Below the pieces are notes generated by a model. The model was not told where the DNA came from. It did not search any database and was given only the letters and a program-made list of their open reading frames with translations. From Schistosoma haematobium (taxonomy: Eukaryota; Platyhelminthes; Trematoda; Strigeidida; Schistosomatidae), in assembly GCF_000699445.3 (NCBI RefSeq), contig NC_067196.1, positions 34,306,616 to 34,370,615 on the forward strand: 64,000 nt of DNA. The letters run 5' to 3'. Every line of letters starts with the position of its first letter. Position 1 is the first letter of the stretch. A program made the position numbers and the translations under genes. This document shows, piece by piece, positions 23,481-36,700 of the stretch.

Positions 23481-23949
23481 CTACGGCGATTTAAAAAACC
23501 TGATGTCAGTGATTAATTGAATGCTACCATCGAATACGGGTTTTGAACCAGTCTTGTAGTGAAGGCGAACACGGGTGAGGACAACCAAACTGTATCTAGC
23601 ACAAATTACAGAATTACTTGGTAAAATAGAAAAACCATATAGTAAATCGTTAATTTGCAAAATATCATTCCATCATATCAAACCGGACTGTTGCTGTTGC
23701 AAACATCAATCCATTGTCTCACATTTCATTGTTCATGCGATTTCTTACAAATTCCATTGTGTTCTCGCTCTTCCTTTCTTGATCTGCTCCATCTTCTGCT
23801 GCCAGACATTACGATCTTTTAACTCACGTTATATACTACTTATATCAATATAAGTAACACGCACCACAGTCTTTCTTCGAATATGTCCCACTCAAATTAG
23901 GCTTTTAAGTCCTCACTAATCCAGACTCAACAACATGAAGGTTGGTTAT
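23481..23949. other. Intergenic, no feature
   Basis: Open frame 23575-23853 (+) has no family resemblance and AT-driven composition. Nothing else seen. Confidence 0.4.
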
Positions 23950-24680
23950 GTTTTTAAAAAGCCCTGATACTGACGTTTGTCTTCTATGCTGGATTCGTAC
24001 TCAAGACTAGTGATGTACTACAAACTCGCTCTATCTATTGCTTCCAAATGCTCGTTTAACTTGCGTCTATCCAGAGTCCTTGTTCAGTGTGGCCGGTTTT
24101 GGTGGCACGTGGGTTTACTCCGGGTAAACGCGAGCTCGATAACAAACGTAGATTGTTACGCAATAGAACTGGACAAAGCTTGCGTTAGGACCAATAAGCC
24201 TGGTGGTCTGAGCGTGCTAACGAGTTGGGAACAGCAGTTGGACATGATAACTTCTCGGAGCTCTTTCAACTCATCCGATTCACTGCCAGCAGGAAGTCCG
24301 GTATGAGTGATGCAATTTATAAAGCTGATGGGACGCCGAAAATGACATTTACCGAAATTTCATACAACGATCAGAGCTCTGTGAAGAGCAGTTCAACTGG
24401 TCTACTGCCCCAGCGACATCAGTCAGACTGTCCTGTCCTTAATAGTCAGTGACGACTGGTCCCCCAAACGACATGGAATCCCGCAATGAACTCCAAATCT
24501 TGAACCGCCCCAAATCACCAGGTCCAGATGATTTATCTCCGGCCCCTTTTAAAGATAGCGACGACCTGATTAGGGGACTGACTAAGTTGTTTACAAATTT
24601 CTGGCAATTAGTGAGTATTTCGATATTGTGGAATTATTCGATTGCTGTCTCTGTGTTTAGAAAGGGTTTACTTCACCGAT
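23950..24680 (+). mobile_element. RTE-clade fragment, endonuclease-RT junction
   Basis: In shifting plus-strand frames it reads LRNRTGQSLR, AWWSERANE, FQLIRFTASRKSGMSDAI, then PGPDD and FKD segments and an LFTNFWQL stretch. These match, in order, LRKEIGQSLRKDREAWW, FQLIRATGSKKSGVCKTI, SPGPDDLPPALFKDGG and LFTKVWEL of the minus-strand RTE copy at the window end. Both ends truncated. Confidence 0.7.
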
Positions 24681-25387
24681 GTAGCATTGTTATGACATGC
24701 AGTGTCTGGAATCAGATACTGATACACGGTATGCTATGCGCTAACCACCAACTGACTACTTGATCATGAAAGTGTTTTAGACTACCTAATGAAGTGCGTA
24801 AGTACTCATTCATATATATACCACTCTGTCCTTAGGAAATTGACATCAATGAAATGCACTTGACCTTCGGATTATTTCTGATTGACATTTTAATTACGCT
24901 ACTTCTAAATGGCACTACATATCACCTTTCCCTCCGGAAAAATAAATCTTATCGCTTGGATTTAACTGAAAGCGTTGAGGGAAATTTCCTCTTCATGATC
25001 TTCTTGAGGTCTGGTTATCACTTCGCCCGCGCCGATCCTGACGCTCCCAGCTGACTGTATCAATCAAATAATCTAGTTGCAGGTACGAGCTAGGAAGTTC
25101 TTTATTCGTCTGTCATGGGTGTGGTTTAAATGTTGCGCTTTCGAAAACTGATGTTCAATTCTCTTCGAATTGGGTTTATAATCTTGTCTCCCTCTTTGTA
25201 AAATGTTCGAATCTTCCTTCCGAACGTTGATTCAGCAGGAGAGAAACCCTAGGTAAGGCTGGATTCAAGATTATCGCTAGTGATTTTCTCAGTCGTGCAC
25301 TCCTCTTGTAATCATTTTTTAAAATCACGTGATATGAAGGTAGGGAGATACTCGGTTACAAATAAGGTTAGATAACTGATCGAGCAT
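24681..25387. other. Intergenic, no feature
   Basis: No supported gene or repeat in this 0.7-kb stretch. Confidence 0.45.
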
Positions 25388-25990
25388 TTATGGACCTGGA
25401 TTACAAATAAGATTAAATGGATAATCAGACATCTTTAATTCTGTGATCCAGTCAAAACCTAATATATTGAAGGATTCATCAGTAACATAGCATGTGGATT
25501 TGATTACTAGATCATTAAATTTGACTGTACATTTGATGATTATAGAAATTTTGATTGGGATGCCCGATGCATTCTTTATACAGTCGTTAGTAGGATGAGT
25601 GCTTGGCTGACCAAGTTTCGCGAAAATCAAACTGACAACGGATGCAGTGTCCAACTGCAAAGTGATAATGCGATCATTAATATTAATGGATAAATACTTG
25701 CGTAAGCATTGTGGATTTGACAATACATGAACACAATTGATCCTTTTTTCATCTAATAATGGGATGAGAGATTGTGAAATCCCTACTTATGGTCAGTTAT
25801 TCCGCACTTTGCGCGTCTCTGTTTATTGAATGGGAATTAATAAGAGAAATACCATGCGCCACAGTCCCGAAAAGCAGTGGGAGACTGTGAATTAGGATCA
25901 TGAACATTATACATTCGATTTGGGCGAGGAAAATTTTGCGAACCATGCTTTCTAACATTAATCGTGCGATCTGAATAAGAATCTATTGGG
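25388..25990 (-). mobile_element. Decayed Gypsy gag zinc-finger and protease fragment
   Basis: Open stretch 25388-25723 on the minus strand has a retropepsin pattern: LQLDTASVVSLI (catalytic DTG changed to DTA) and, 60 residues on, FNILGFDWITEL, where ILG-DW is typical of Gypsy proteases. Upstream, 25730-25980, broken frames read CGAWYF and KCGITDHK with GF following, which looks like a decayed zinc knuckle. No RT was found after it. A different family from the element at 123-4234. Confidence 0.55.
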
Positions 25991-27250
25991 ATGCAAAAAG
26001 TAATCAAAATGTTGTTTGTATTATTTAACTCCTCTTTAAATGACTCAGGGAACCTAATATCTATCAGACTTAATAAATCCTTCCGGTTTCGTAGATAATC
26101 CTATAATATCTTACAAAGATTGTACTCACTTTATTGATACAATATATACAAGTAACTAGGTCGTTTCTTAATGTTGTGAATGGTTAGGTGGACTACACTC
26201 GCTGAAAGGAACTAAGTTTCTCGTTTGGACATAGATATGCCCAATCTTATGTGGCAGGTATCAAGTAATGATTTTAATTTGTGAATGCACACGAAGTAAT
26301 TTTTCCATTTTTAAACTCCTCATACTACGAACCTCCACTTTTAACAATTAGAAAGACCATGAAACAACGGAGTGTACAAGTTTGGAGTTGCATACGACAT
26401 TACGTACTTCTAACCCCCTTGGTATAATCCATAAGTCGTTGAGAAGTCCCATCCTCTTTTTTATTTGCTACTGGGGTTTCTTATAAACTAGCGTCTGAAT
26501 ACTTATGGATATGGGACAAACAACTGTGATGAAATACTTCATATGAAACCAAACGAGTATTCGTGGTATCAAGTAATTGGAGCAATATTTCATCAAGAGA
26601 TAACTCGCAACCTATAATCGTATCAATCATAACTTGAACAAAATACGATGCAAGGTCAATTGCTTAAGCAAAAAAATAGTTATCACTGGTTTTTCCACTA
26701 AGCTATAAGCAAACATAAACGGATAAAATGGGGGGTACTTTTATCTTAGGATGACGATTTCGGAAGTGTAGTGCTCTCTGAGGTGGATGGTTTAGTCGCG
26801 AAACTTTCATTTTCCTTCTAGACAACATCGGCACATACTTCGACATAATCATCTAGTTAAACGAACACAAAATAGGTGGAAATTTTGACTATTTACAGAA
26901 AAGCCACCGTTAACATGTCTAGTTATACTACGATCAACAAACTATTAAATCCAAGTAGTTAGGGAAGTAGTTTTCACAGAATGTGAAGTAGGTTTTTCGG
27001 ATAAATACTTCTTTTTTACATCCTTACTACTTTTGCTAAAATAAAGGTGCAGCAAGACAGTATGAAGTATACATTAAAGTATGTAGATGATTATAGTTGT
27101 TAGAAAAATAGGTGTGCAAATGAATGAGTTAAAAGTTTAAACAAAAACCATGGAAGTGTTATGTATGTTTATAAAATTAAGTAAAACAATCATAAATGAA
27201 AGTCTATCAAAAATAAATACTACCGTTGATAATAGAAACTACAAATTTTA
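25991..27250. other. Intergenic, 3' of the asteroid homolog
   Basis: AT-rich; no coding region. No clear AATAAA for the minus-strand gene was found close to its stop, so its 3' UTR may extend into this stretch. Confidence 0.45.
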
Positions 27251-30137
27251 TCAGTTCAACTTATCAATTAGATTGAAAAGTTTGGTAAAATCTCTTTGGG
27301 CGCAGTCCTGTTGTTGACTGATAAGATTGGTTTTAATGAGCAATTTTGGAAGCCAATCATTTATGACTTTATGGAAACGCTCAGACGGATCTAGACTTTG
27401 TAAAAGTCGACCAATCCAGTATATAAGACGTCCACTGGCAAATAACATCCAAAGTGGATAAAAGCTTATGAAAGAATTTTTTAAATGTGAAGTATCAAAT
27501 TCATCAATATTTGAGACATAAAACGGACAAAGCACCTCAATCAGTGCAACTAAATGATTTAATCCAGAGGCCATACTTTGCAATTCATTAAGTTGGTGAA
27601 CATCTTCGATACAAAAGAAAGGTGAATTTCTTTGGCAATAAACTGATTTTGCTAAATCAGCACATTTATTGAAATGTGTGCAAATAGAGTTGACAAAATC
27701 TTCAAAAGTATTATTTCTACCAAGAAATTCACAATTTGAATTGATAGCGATTGCGCAACATGATAGGGCAAGTCCAACCGGTGATGTTTGAATGTTTTTA
27801 GCTTTAGATTGAGCATGAAATGAAGATCTGAACCATAGAACTAATAAAACAGCTAAACCTTGTATTTCAAGAGGCCTAAAATCTTTTACTAAATTAACAT
27901 TAAAAGACTGGGAGAAAAAAGATACGAACGAAAATTCAGGTGTTTTAGCACAAGGGGGTTTCAGAGGCTTCACGGAAATTAAAGTCTTCGTCAATTGACC
28001 ATTCGAACTTCTTCTGTACTCAGTGACACACTCATTCTCCATTCCACATAACTTTTCATTGGTGCCTAAGTGATTTTCAAGGCCATATATAAGTCCATTT
28101 AAAATACTTCTCATTTTAGACATACATTCGTTAATTGAATTAGGACTCTTTATATCCTCCACTACTTGACGAGGGACAACGCCATTTCGCACATACATGT
28201 AGTCCAAAAAGCTTGGGATTAATTCCAAAGATTTAAATCGTTTAATCAATTCTTTCGGCCAATGGTGAAATATACTAACTTTATGATTATTCCGCTCAAA
28301 AATAGGTTTAGAAAATTTGAAAGGATCTTCAAAGCAGGAACCCCATGAAGTTGTGGAGTTTTGAATGTTTGACTTTTCAAGTTTGCTTGATGATGGGACA
28401 CTTAATGAGACATAATGTTTGTTTGAAAATCCTAATGCATGAGCCAGGTTTTCACCTGAAATATTCAGAAAATAATCCGAAATCCCCGAACGTATTGTCT
28501 CCTCAATATCATCCCTTTCATTTTGGCTGTAAAGTGACAGAATTAATGACAATGGTTGTTTCATGTCACAAAATTGTAAGATCCAGTTAAATATAGCATG
28601 GATACGTCTTTGATAGTAGGACGTGTTCTGTAGATCAGAAGTATGGATTAGAGAATCGATGATAGCTGGAAGGTGAATATTTGATGTTATGTCATTACCA
28701 ACGAGAATGGCAAAAAGTGGTAACATAGGATACTTGAGTTTATAAAACGGTCCTGAATTATTAAGAACTTTACACGATATAAAAAAACATGGAGCACCAT
28801 CAAGTTTACAAACAGAACAAGGGAGGGGTCTCTGCTTACAATCGAGTAGAATAGATGAAAGTGGAATAAAACTATAGACTTGATTGTCATCAATTGGTCG
28901 ATAAATCAAAAAATCAGAATCTCCACTAGTAATGGGACATTGAAGATAAATAGCTAGTTTTGCTATACTGATATCAGCTTCACGTTCACATGCTATGTAT
29001 CGAACTGAAGATTCCCGTAGAATTTCCACAAGAACATGTCTACAAAGTCGTGGAGTTATATCGATTTTCAAGTCTAGGCTATCTAGATTAGAAATTGATT
29101 TAATATTACGAAGAGCTGATGAGAGTTTATTAAATTGGTCAACGTTTCGCTTCAACAAAGTATCCAATTTTGATCCCTTAGGAAAGCGGAAAAAATTCAT
29201 TAGTTAACTTATAAAATGAATCACTGTATGTAACAAACTCGAAAAATATATTGCTCGAAATGTTGTGTTCAGTTTCTTTACATTTATCACATTTGGTTGT
29301 AAATGTTTTATTATCACTCTGACAAATATACCAATAAACGAAAGGGTAGTGATGAAATTACACCTCGAGAGGTAGTAAAAAACTTATTAGTACGTATAAA
29401 AGCTCGAATAACACTAAATAATTGCTAAATTGTACGCTTAATAAACAAATTATCCTTGTATGAGATAGACTTCTAGGTATACACATGACTGTATAAATAT
29501 GTTAATTTGTAGAGGTCATTGCTCATAACTCGAGTCTCAATGTGAAACATAATGTTTGTTGCAAAATCCTAAATACACAAAATAATTGATCTTTTGCAGC
29601 ATTAGCGAAGTGGATGGCCTATAAACAGACGACAGCGCTTGACACGCATATTTTCTGACGTGTACATCACTTTCTGATGATTTAATTAATTAGGCAGTTA
29701 AGGTAAACAATTATAATTCCTATAATGCAGTGATTGCTTAGATCAATTATGATACTATATACAATAGTGATGAGATGTATACTACACAATAACTTTCTAT
29801 TTTAAATAAATGCCCTAAGATTTAAGTAGACTGGAAAAAATGTAGGCAGTAAGGACAAAAAAGTACTACGATATTGAAAGCATACCTCTTTAGAATGACA
29901 TCCATCAAAAACGAAGATTGGGTCCACACGACAGATACGAAACTGTTTTAGGAATAACTGGACATAACATTTAAATGCCAAATACTCTCCACCATATTCA
30001 CATCGCAAAGCAGCTTGACGATAACAGAGAGAAGCGAAGTTTTCAGCATCAATAACTAAAGGTTGGTTATGCAATTCATACGAGGAGAAGTTCTCACTGT
30101 TACTTTGAATATACGTCCACAAGCCTCGGATACCCAT
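27251..30137 (-). CDS. ASTE1: Protein asteroid homolog 1 (ASTE1-like, XPG/FEN1-family fold)
   Basis: Two exons: 30137-29886 (84 codons) and 29176-27251 (641 codons plus TGA), joined in phase 0 by a 709-bp intron with GTATG donor and TTTCCTAAG acceptor; 725 aa in total. The N-terminus MGIRGLWTYI is the XPG N-domain signature, so this ATG rather than the upstream in-frame one (30221) is chosen. Then VIDAENFASLCYRQAAL and VDPIFVFDGC. Exon 2 carries the I-domain-like acidic segment CEREADISIAKLA, SGDSDFLIY and LPLFAILVGND, which match asteroid proteins. The C-terminal 400 residues are poorly conserved. Human ASTE1 is slightly shorter (about 680 aa). Asteroid proteins are poorly characterised; ASTE1 has been described as a structure-specific nuclease acting in DNA repair. 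No lesion seen. Confidence 0.88.
29177..29885 (-). other. Intron of the asteroid homolog
   Basis: 709 bp, AT-rich, with no embedded feature. In-frame stops rule out reading through. Confidence 0.7.
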
Positions 30138-30144
30138 CTGTCCT
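30138..30144 (-). promoter_or_regulatory. Splice acceptors at the ASTE1 start codon
   Basis: On the minus strand CATCTTTTAGGACAG lies directly before the ATG: AG at 30144-30143 after a T run, and AG at 30139-30138 touching the ATG. Compatible with a 5' UTR intron or spliced-leader addition. Confidence 0.4.
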
Positions 30145-30705
30145 AAAAGATGAGGTGCTACGAGTATCAGAATATTTAACAAGAATAACAGATAGGTAAG
30201 GAAAGAAGAAAACGTTCGCATCTAGATATGTAGAAAACCTGACACCTATAAAACATAATAATGAATAACTGGGTGGATAGAAATTTTATAAGGTGTAATA
30301 ATGAATATTCATTACTAGGTAAGTGATACAATAAACCCATTTATTTGACAATCAAATAATAACCTTCTATTTCTCCTAGACCAGTTTATTTTCTTCAATA
30401 ACTTCGGTCGCTATTTTACTATATGCTTGGTTACTTTTACTAAAACAGATTTAGAACAACTTGGTACTAAAATGACCTGCAGCTTGCTTACAGAAAATAC
30501 GAAATACAATCGATATTCCAGAAGCAACTTATAGAGATTTATGAATAAAAGGATGAGCTTGTATCTAGAGACAATGAATGATTTATCTCTATGTCTGCCT
30601 ACCTAACCATTTAGCAATAGCGTATGCAAATAAATAGAGTTCACATAGAAAAATATTGAATCGTCAGAAGAGCAATATATTTAAAAATATATACATATGG
30701 AGATG
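30145..30705. other. Spacer between OSGEP and ASTE1
   Basis: About 0.56 kb, AT-rich, containing the OSGEP 3' UTR and any ASTE1 5' UTR. I did not find a canonical AATAAA for OSGEP. Confidence 0.45.
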
Positions 30706-33700
30706 TTATTCATCACGCCAAACTGCATCAACAGCATCTGTACGATAGCGTTGAGAGACAACAGAGTCTTTCAGCGGAAAAGTCAAACCGGCATCAAACA
30801 TTAGACATCCAGTATGTGCTATCATAGCACCATTATCAATACAAAATCGCTCATCAGTTGCGAATAATTTGGCACCACGCTCTTCAGCCATGCAGTTCAT
30901 CATTTCCTGTAGACGCACGTTGCAACCAACACCACCGACAATGAGAACCTCCTGAAAAATTACAAAATGTAAAATACTCATCCCAATATAATAAGACTAA
31001 TTAGTTAGTAATTAAAAGAATTTAAGATGAAAATTGTCATGCTTGTCACTATTATGTCTTAGCTGCCTTGCACGTAGTACTGAAAATCGCAAATACGACG
31101 ACGTGTAGTGCTTGATAATGATTTATTTGACTCCCAAAATAAATCAAAATGTTATATGCATACACAATTCTTTATATGATTTACATAGTCATACTAAGTC
31201 AGACTTGAATAGTTTGACTGGGTATTACTTAAGAACAATAAATCAATGTCATACCCTTAAAAATAACTACAAATAGAAAACCGAATACGTTGTAGTGTCA
31301 GTTTCTATGTTAAGCCCATAGAAGTTATTCTAGCTTCTGAACAAGCCAACTTATTCATTCTTCTCGAGTCACGTTTTGACCTTGTTAATTATCCACTTAT
31401 CAACCCTGTTTTTATATGAGCGCATATATGTGTACATCGTATCCTAATCATCACATGTCTTTAGCTTATATTTGTGTGACTATAAATATTGATTACCGCT
31501 TGGTTGAATCGAGTTGGTCCACAGGGCTTCATCGCGCATCATTCCGCTTCGCTTCGTCCCTCTGATTGTCTGTCCAGATCAATGATTGCACAAAATATAC
31601 GCATTCAAAAATTCATTCTGGTATTTGGTTTATTTAATTCTGTTATTCACTAACGCGGATCAAGTCGATAAATATATACGAGGCCACTAAAACGTAAACA
31701 CGATACCGTGTATATTTGCCCGGTCTAACATAAACAGGATCAGATGTTAGATTGTTTTGAAAAATTTCACGGTACAACCAACATAAAATAGCCATGACGT
31801 ATCTATACCACGATGTTGAAATTTTATTTCCTATGAATAAAGATTAGTGACTTCATTTTACATCATAGTTACGTTTTAGTTAATGACTAATAATATTACT
31901 TAGCTTATCATGTTTATTTAAAGACAGAGACCGACAAAATATTCACAAGTAAAGAGCAGAGCTGATTTCAGTACAGTACCTTTTATAGATACAGCGAAAC
32001 TTTGACATAGATAAGCTAAATTACCATAAGCTTTTACTTTGGCAAACTAGTTAGTTTCAGATTGAGAATGTCAACTGTCCAACTAAAAAGACCTAGAAAT
32101 AAATCTTCTGAGCCGAGTATCTTGTGACATCCTACTAGTTGGAGTTCTTTCCTAAGATATCATTACGTCGATTGGGGTACGATTTACAGAATTTCCCAAA
32201 ACAGGGGGTCAGTTAAACCATCGTTCAGAGGGCTTCATGTAGTGCTTTAAGGATCTTTGAAGATATGCATTGAGTGGGCTATCATTTCGATATTTTTTCA
32301 TTGGCACTAAGAATTTTGTTCAAGTGACGTAGACGAACAGGCGATAAGCTTTATCGACTGCCACTTCGAGTCTTGACTATCAGATCAAGTATTCCTTGCA
32401 AAATATTCGATAATTCAGGGATGAAGATTACTACAATATGTGGGATTAAATGAGCTAGGATTAACTATCATTTGTCTAAAGATCACAAGAAACCTAGTGT
32501 TTACGATTACAGAGTTAGCTGAATATTTACAGAAACTTTTTTTAGGTCTTGCTATTGCAGTTAACTAACATGGAATTCAACTCGATCTTGCATAATTCGT
32601 TGGGATGTTGAATGTAGCTAATTTACTGACCAGAAATCTAAATGAGTTTACAGAACATTAAATCATGACCAAAATCCAAAAATATACATTAAAATAATAT
32701 ACAATCCAACAAACATACACTTCATCCATTTTCTTTCTTTATGCAACACAGCGAATAAAAAAGAGCTAAAACACATTGAATAATTCTACTTCGTTCGATG
32801 CTATAATCATTTTGTTGCTATGTACAGTTTAAATTCAACGGTAGTAAACATTGTAAAACACAATATATTTGAGATCTACAATCATAGTGACTAGGAGAAT
32901 GTAAGATACGTTTTAAGTAACCATATGTAAACTAAGTTTATTTATAAGATCATGTTTATAAATTTAGTATACCTGCTTTTTAATGTCGAACTTGATATAG
33001 GTATTTGTGAGAATAACTAAGAAACTAACATAAGGTAGTATTGGGTCCATTACATGGAATCAGGAAAAAATCAATAGATCAAACCTTCTAGCAAACAGAA
33101 TTAGTTTAAAATAACTCTGTGAAATGCTTAATAGAAAACGATACATAACAGTCGAAAGAGCAGATTCTGGAAATTAACAAGAAATTGCAAATAATTTATT
33201 TAACTATATAGTGTTTCAGGAGAATTTCAACGAGGAGATTTGGAAAACGACATGCTATAGATGTTAAAGATCCCTAAGATTTACTTATTTATTTTAACAC
33301 ATAGATATTGGTACAATGAGGCACCAAATACATATGCGCCACACAAATCTCATTCGATATGTGTGAGGGCTGTGATACTGCCCGGGTGTCCAAACCGAAG
33401 CAGGAGATCCCTAAAAGGGAGATGGTTTGGAAACTGATTCGTTATTTTTAGATTTTCCAACCTGAAGTTAAGAGGCAACAAAACAATTCCATTTGAAATT
33501 GCTAAATATATTTACTATATCAATTACATGACTTCTGTGACCACGTTTATGGTACGCTACGCTATGCTACTTTTTAATATTCAGTAGTTTGTGTTATCTA
33601 CAAACATAATTGGTGACCTACTGTTTTATAGGGTTGAGTTAATTTGTCGTAACTAACCATTCAACGATACTCCTCTTTCAATATTTCATTGTTTATTCTA

Positions 33701-36700
33701 AACAGCACTTAATGCTTTTTCATCGCCTAGTCTACCTTTTATGATGCATTCGCAGGAATTCCAGTTATTTTGAGCTATTGGATTAGTCTGGAAAGATTGT
33801 TTAATTTACCCATGCTGATTCCTGATAATCCCATTTGACACAAGTGCTGAAGCACGATGTCCACTTGCTTGAAGGAACCAATTTTCACCAAACTACAGGT
33901 TTTGTGATCAAATTGATTTAAGGATGTCACACAATTAAGGGCTGGGAAACTTCAGTGTTTATACACTTTGATAAAAGTACAGAATTTTCATAAAAATTTT
34001 ACTGGTTTCAGATATGATCCATTTGTATTGTTAAGTATATGCAAAATCTAATCTTACAGAATTTTCATGAAGAATTTCGAAACAACGAGGAACTGTGCAA
34101 TGTGACAAGTACTGACAAAATCATTATGAAACATACTTTTCTATTTAAAAAAAGCTCATATAAATTCACAAGGTAAAGTGAGATCACATGTATAACTAAA
34201 GAAATTTCAAAGCTAATTAAATATACTGTACAACTTACAAAAATAAATCAGAATCATATATACCTTTTCCGACAAAATAAATGAATAAAATCCAAACTAC
34301 TAATATAGACATTTGACAAAGATAGTAATTAAGCGACTAACTATGGGATAACTTGTGAAACAACGAAAAATCAGTTCATTTTTTTCTGATGGTTTATTGT
34401 TATTACAGTTTAAAACTAATCATATACATAAATTAGTTAGTAACACTTAAAATCAAATAAACTTACGTTTGCATCACAATGTGCCATAGCCCGTTCAGTA
34501 ATTTCTACAACCATAGCAAAAGCTGTTTCTTGGAGACTAAAGCATAAATCAGCCACAGTGTATTCACCAGTTTCTAAAAGTTTTGGTGCACGCTCTTCCA
34601 AAAATGATAATAATCCTGCAAAAGAAACATCCATACCCTTTACTGCATATGGTAACTCGAAAAATTTGGATCCCTGTTTGGCTAGCTTCTCTATGTTATA
34701 GCCAGGACTTGGATCATTCGAAAGATTTACAATACGGGCAAACCTAAAGTGAGAAACACTCTGGGTTAGGTATGATTAACTGAAATAACTGATGCACAAT
34801 AAAAAGAGACAATTAAAGGTTTTTCTAAAAAAAGCATCCCAGCAATCAAATGTCGACGAGGTGGACTGGGTTAGAACGAGCATGAAATCATCTTACTGAA
34901 AACGTGTTCGAGCATTAGTTCCCAAAAAAAGAAAACACGCGAATTCAAAAACCAATTGTTGAATAATTGTTAGGCAATAAGTCCCATCTGTATTCAAGGA
35001 AATAAATCGTTTTTATTAACGAGTAGACATTTCAGAGCTTAAAACAGGTGAAAATTATGGCGATCGTGATAAATGGGAAATAGATTATTATTGTTGCTAT
35101 AAATAAAAAAATTATTATGATGATCATCTGCTTTCATAACTCTCCACAGGACCATATTAATAGATTTAGTCAAAAACGTTTCAAATGGTTATGAACAGGG
35201 TGAAATCAGCAACGTGGAAGTTTCTAGAGAAAGCCTAAAACCATTCATCCGTGTTTTAAAACATTTTCTATTCCACATAAAACCATGCAAGAAATCACGC
35301 TTCTATAGTCTATCGAAAATTCATGACCGGTGATTCGACTAAAAGTCATAATTTGATGCAGTACTGTTTACAAATTAAGTTGCGTCGCTTGTGGTGCATT
35401 TTATGTTGGAGTCTTGTTTCCCTTTTGTGATATCCTGAGTCATGTCAACGACATTTTGAGCAATAAAAGAACCAATAACACTTCTGCAGAATTGGAAAAT
35501 TACGATGTGCATCTCATACTCAACTAAAATATTGAAGATGAAAATGTTCAAAATATCTAACCTGATTGAAGACGAATTAGCTGGAGCATCTGTGATTACT
35601 CTCAGTAAAGAAGAAGGTTTCAACAACCTCCGTATTTGGACAGTCTGTTAAAAAGTCAGATCAGCAACCCAATTAAAACGGTTTTGCAAAAGCATGCACA
35701 TACTGAATCGCTCATTCTCACCAAAAATTTCACATTTACTCACCCCGCAGCAAACACAAACCTTAATACGAGCAAAGCTAACACCGCTTAGTCAAAACTG
35801 TGCCAGGTATGACTTTGTCAGGCCTAGTTTTTTCTGTATTAACAAGCTAATTTGGTAATGGTTTATTCCTCTTACTGTTAAAATTTATATTGTCTTACGA
35901 AAGTTACTTCTACTGAAGAAGTTACACGATGTGAAACTTCAGAAATCCACCACTTTATTTATTGAGATAACTATCACATTAAGTCCTTTATAAATCATTA
36001 AAAACATGAAGTCTAGTGAAAGGATATTTTCCCAATCAATTTATTATCAAGATTTACAATCATATATATATATTACTCAGCACCGACCTCGCATAAGTTT
36101 TATTTAGGAGCTTAACAATTAGCACTGTGCAGCAAAACGCAATTGAGCGAATCTTAAACATTACAAATGTTGTTCACTGTACTACCAATGGGATAAAGAA
36201 AGTTGTAAACGACATTATTTTGTTTACATATTTTAACTAGTGAAGTAGCGAACCGATGTATTTTTCATATAATTCTGTAAGAAAGAGATCGATTAATCAG
36301 CTTTAGAAGTGGTTGACTTGCCAAAAAATATTGCATCATCTGAAACATACAGTTGGGATTTTACGAAAAACTTGGAACAATGAAATCAGGACCGATAGAA
36401 CACGCGAAGTACGTCGGAATATGGCATCAATGATATCGTGTTATGGATACATCAATGCTTATAAGGGTAGACGTTTTAAAATAAAAACGCCACAAGTGTT
36501 TGTTGCTTCCTAACGTCACAGGAAGGTGGAGCAAACAGTAGTTGGAGTTTTGCCCAACTAGGGCATTACTGATCGATCCACATCACTGATACTTGTTCAC
36601 CAGGAATATCAACTTTAGCATTTTGTAATGGTATTCTTTACTTGACTACCATATTTAACATACCCATTGAAAATTAATACGATTGTACCAACTCTTTCGA

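Noticed and set aside
30138..30221. Longer N-terminus for the asteroid homolog (signal-peptide-like)
   Set aside because: XPG-family proteins begin with MGIxGLW and the acceptor AG sits right at that ATG, so the upstream codons are most likely untranslated.
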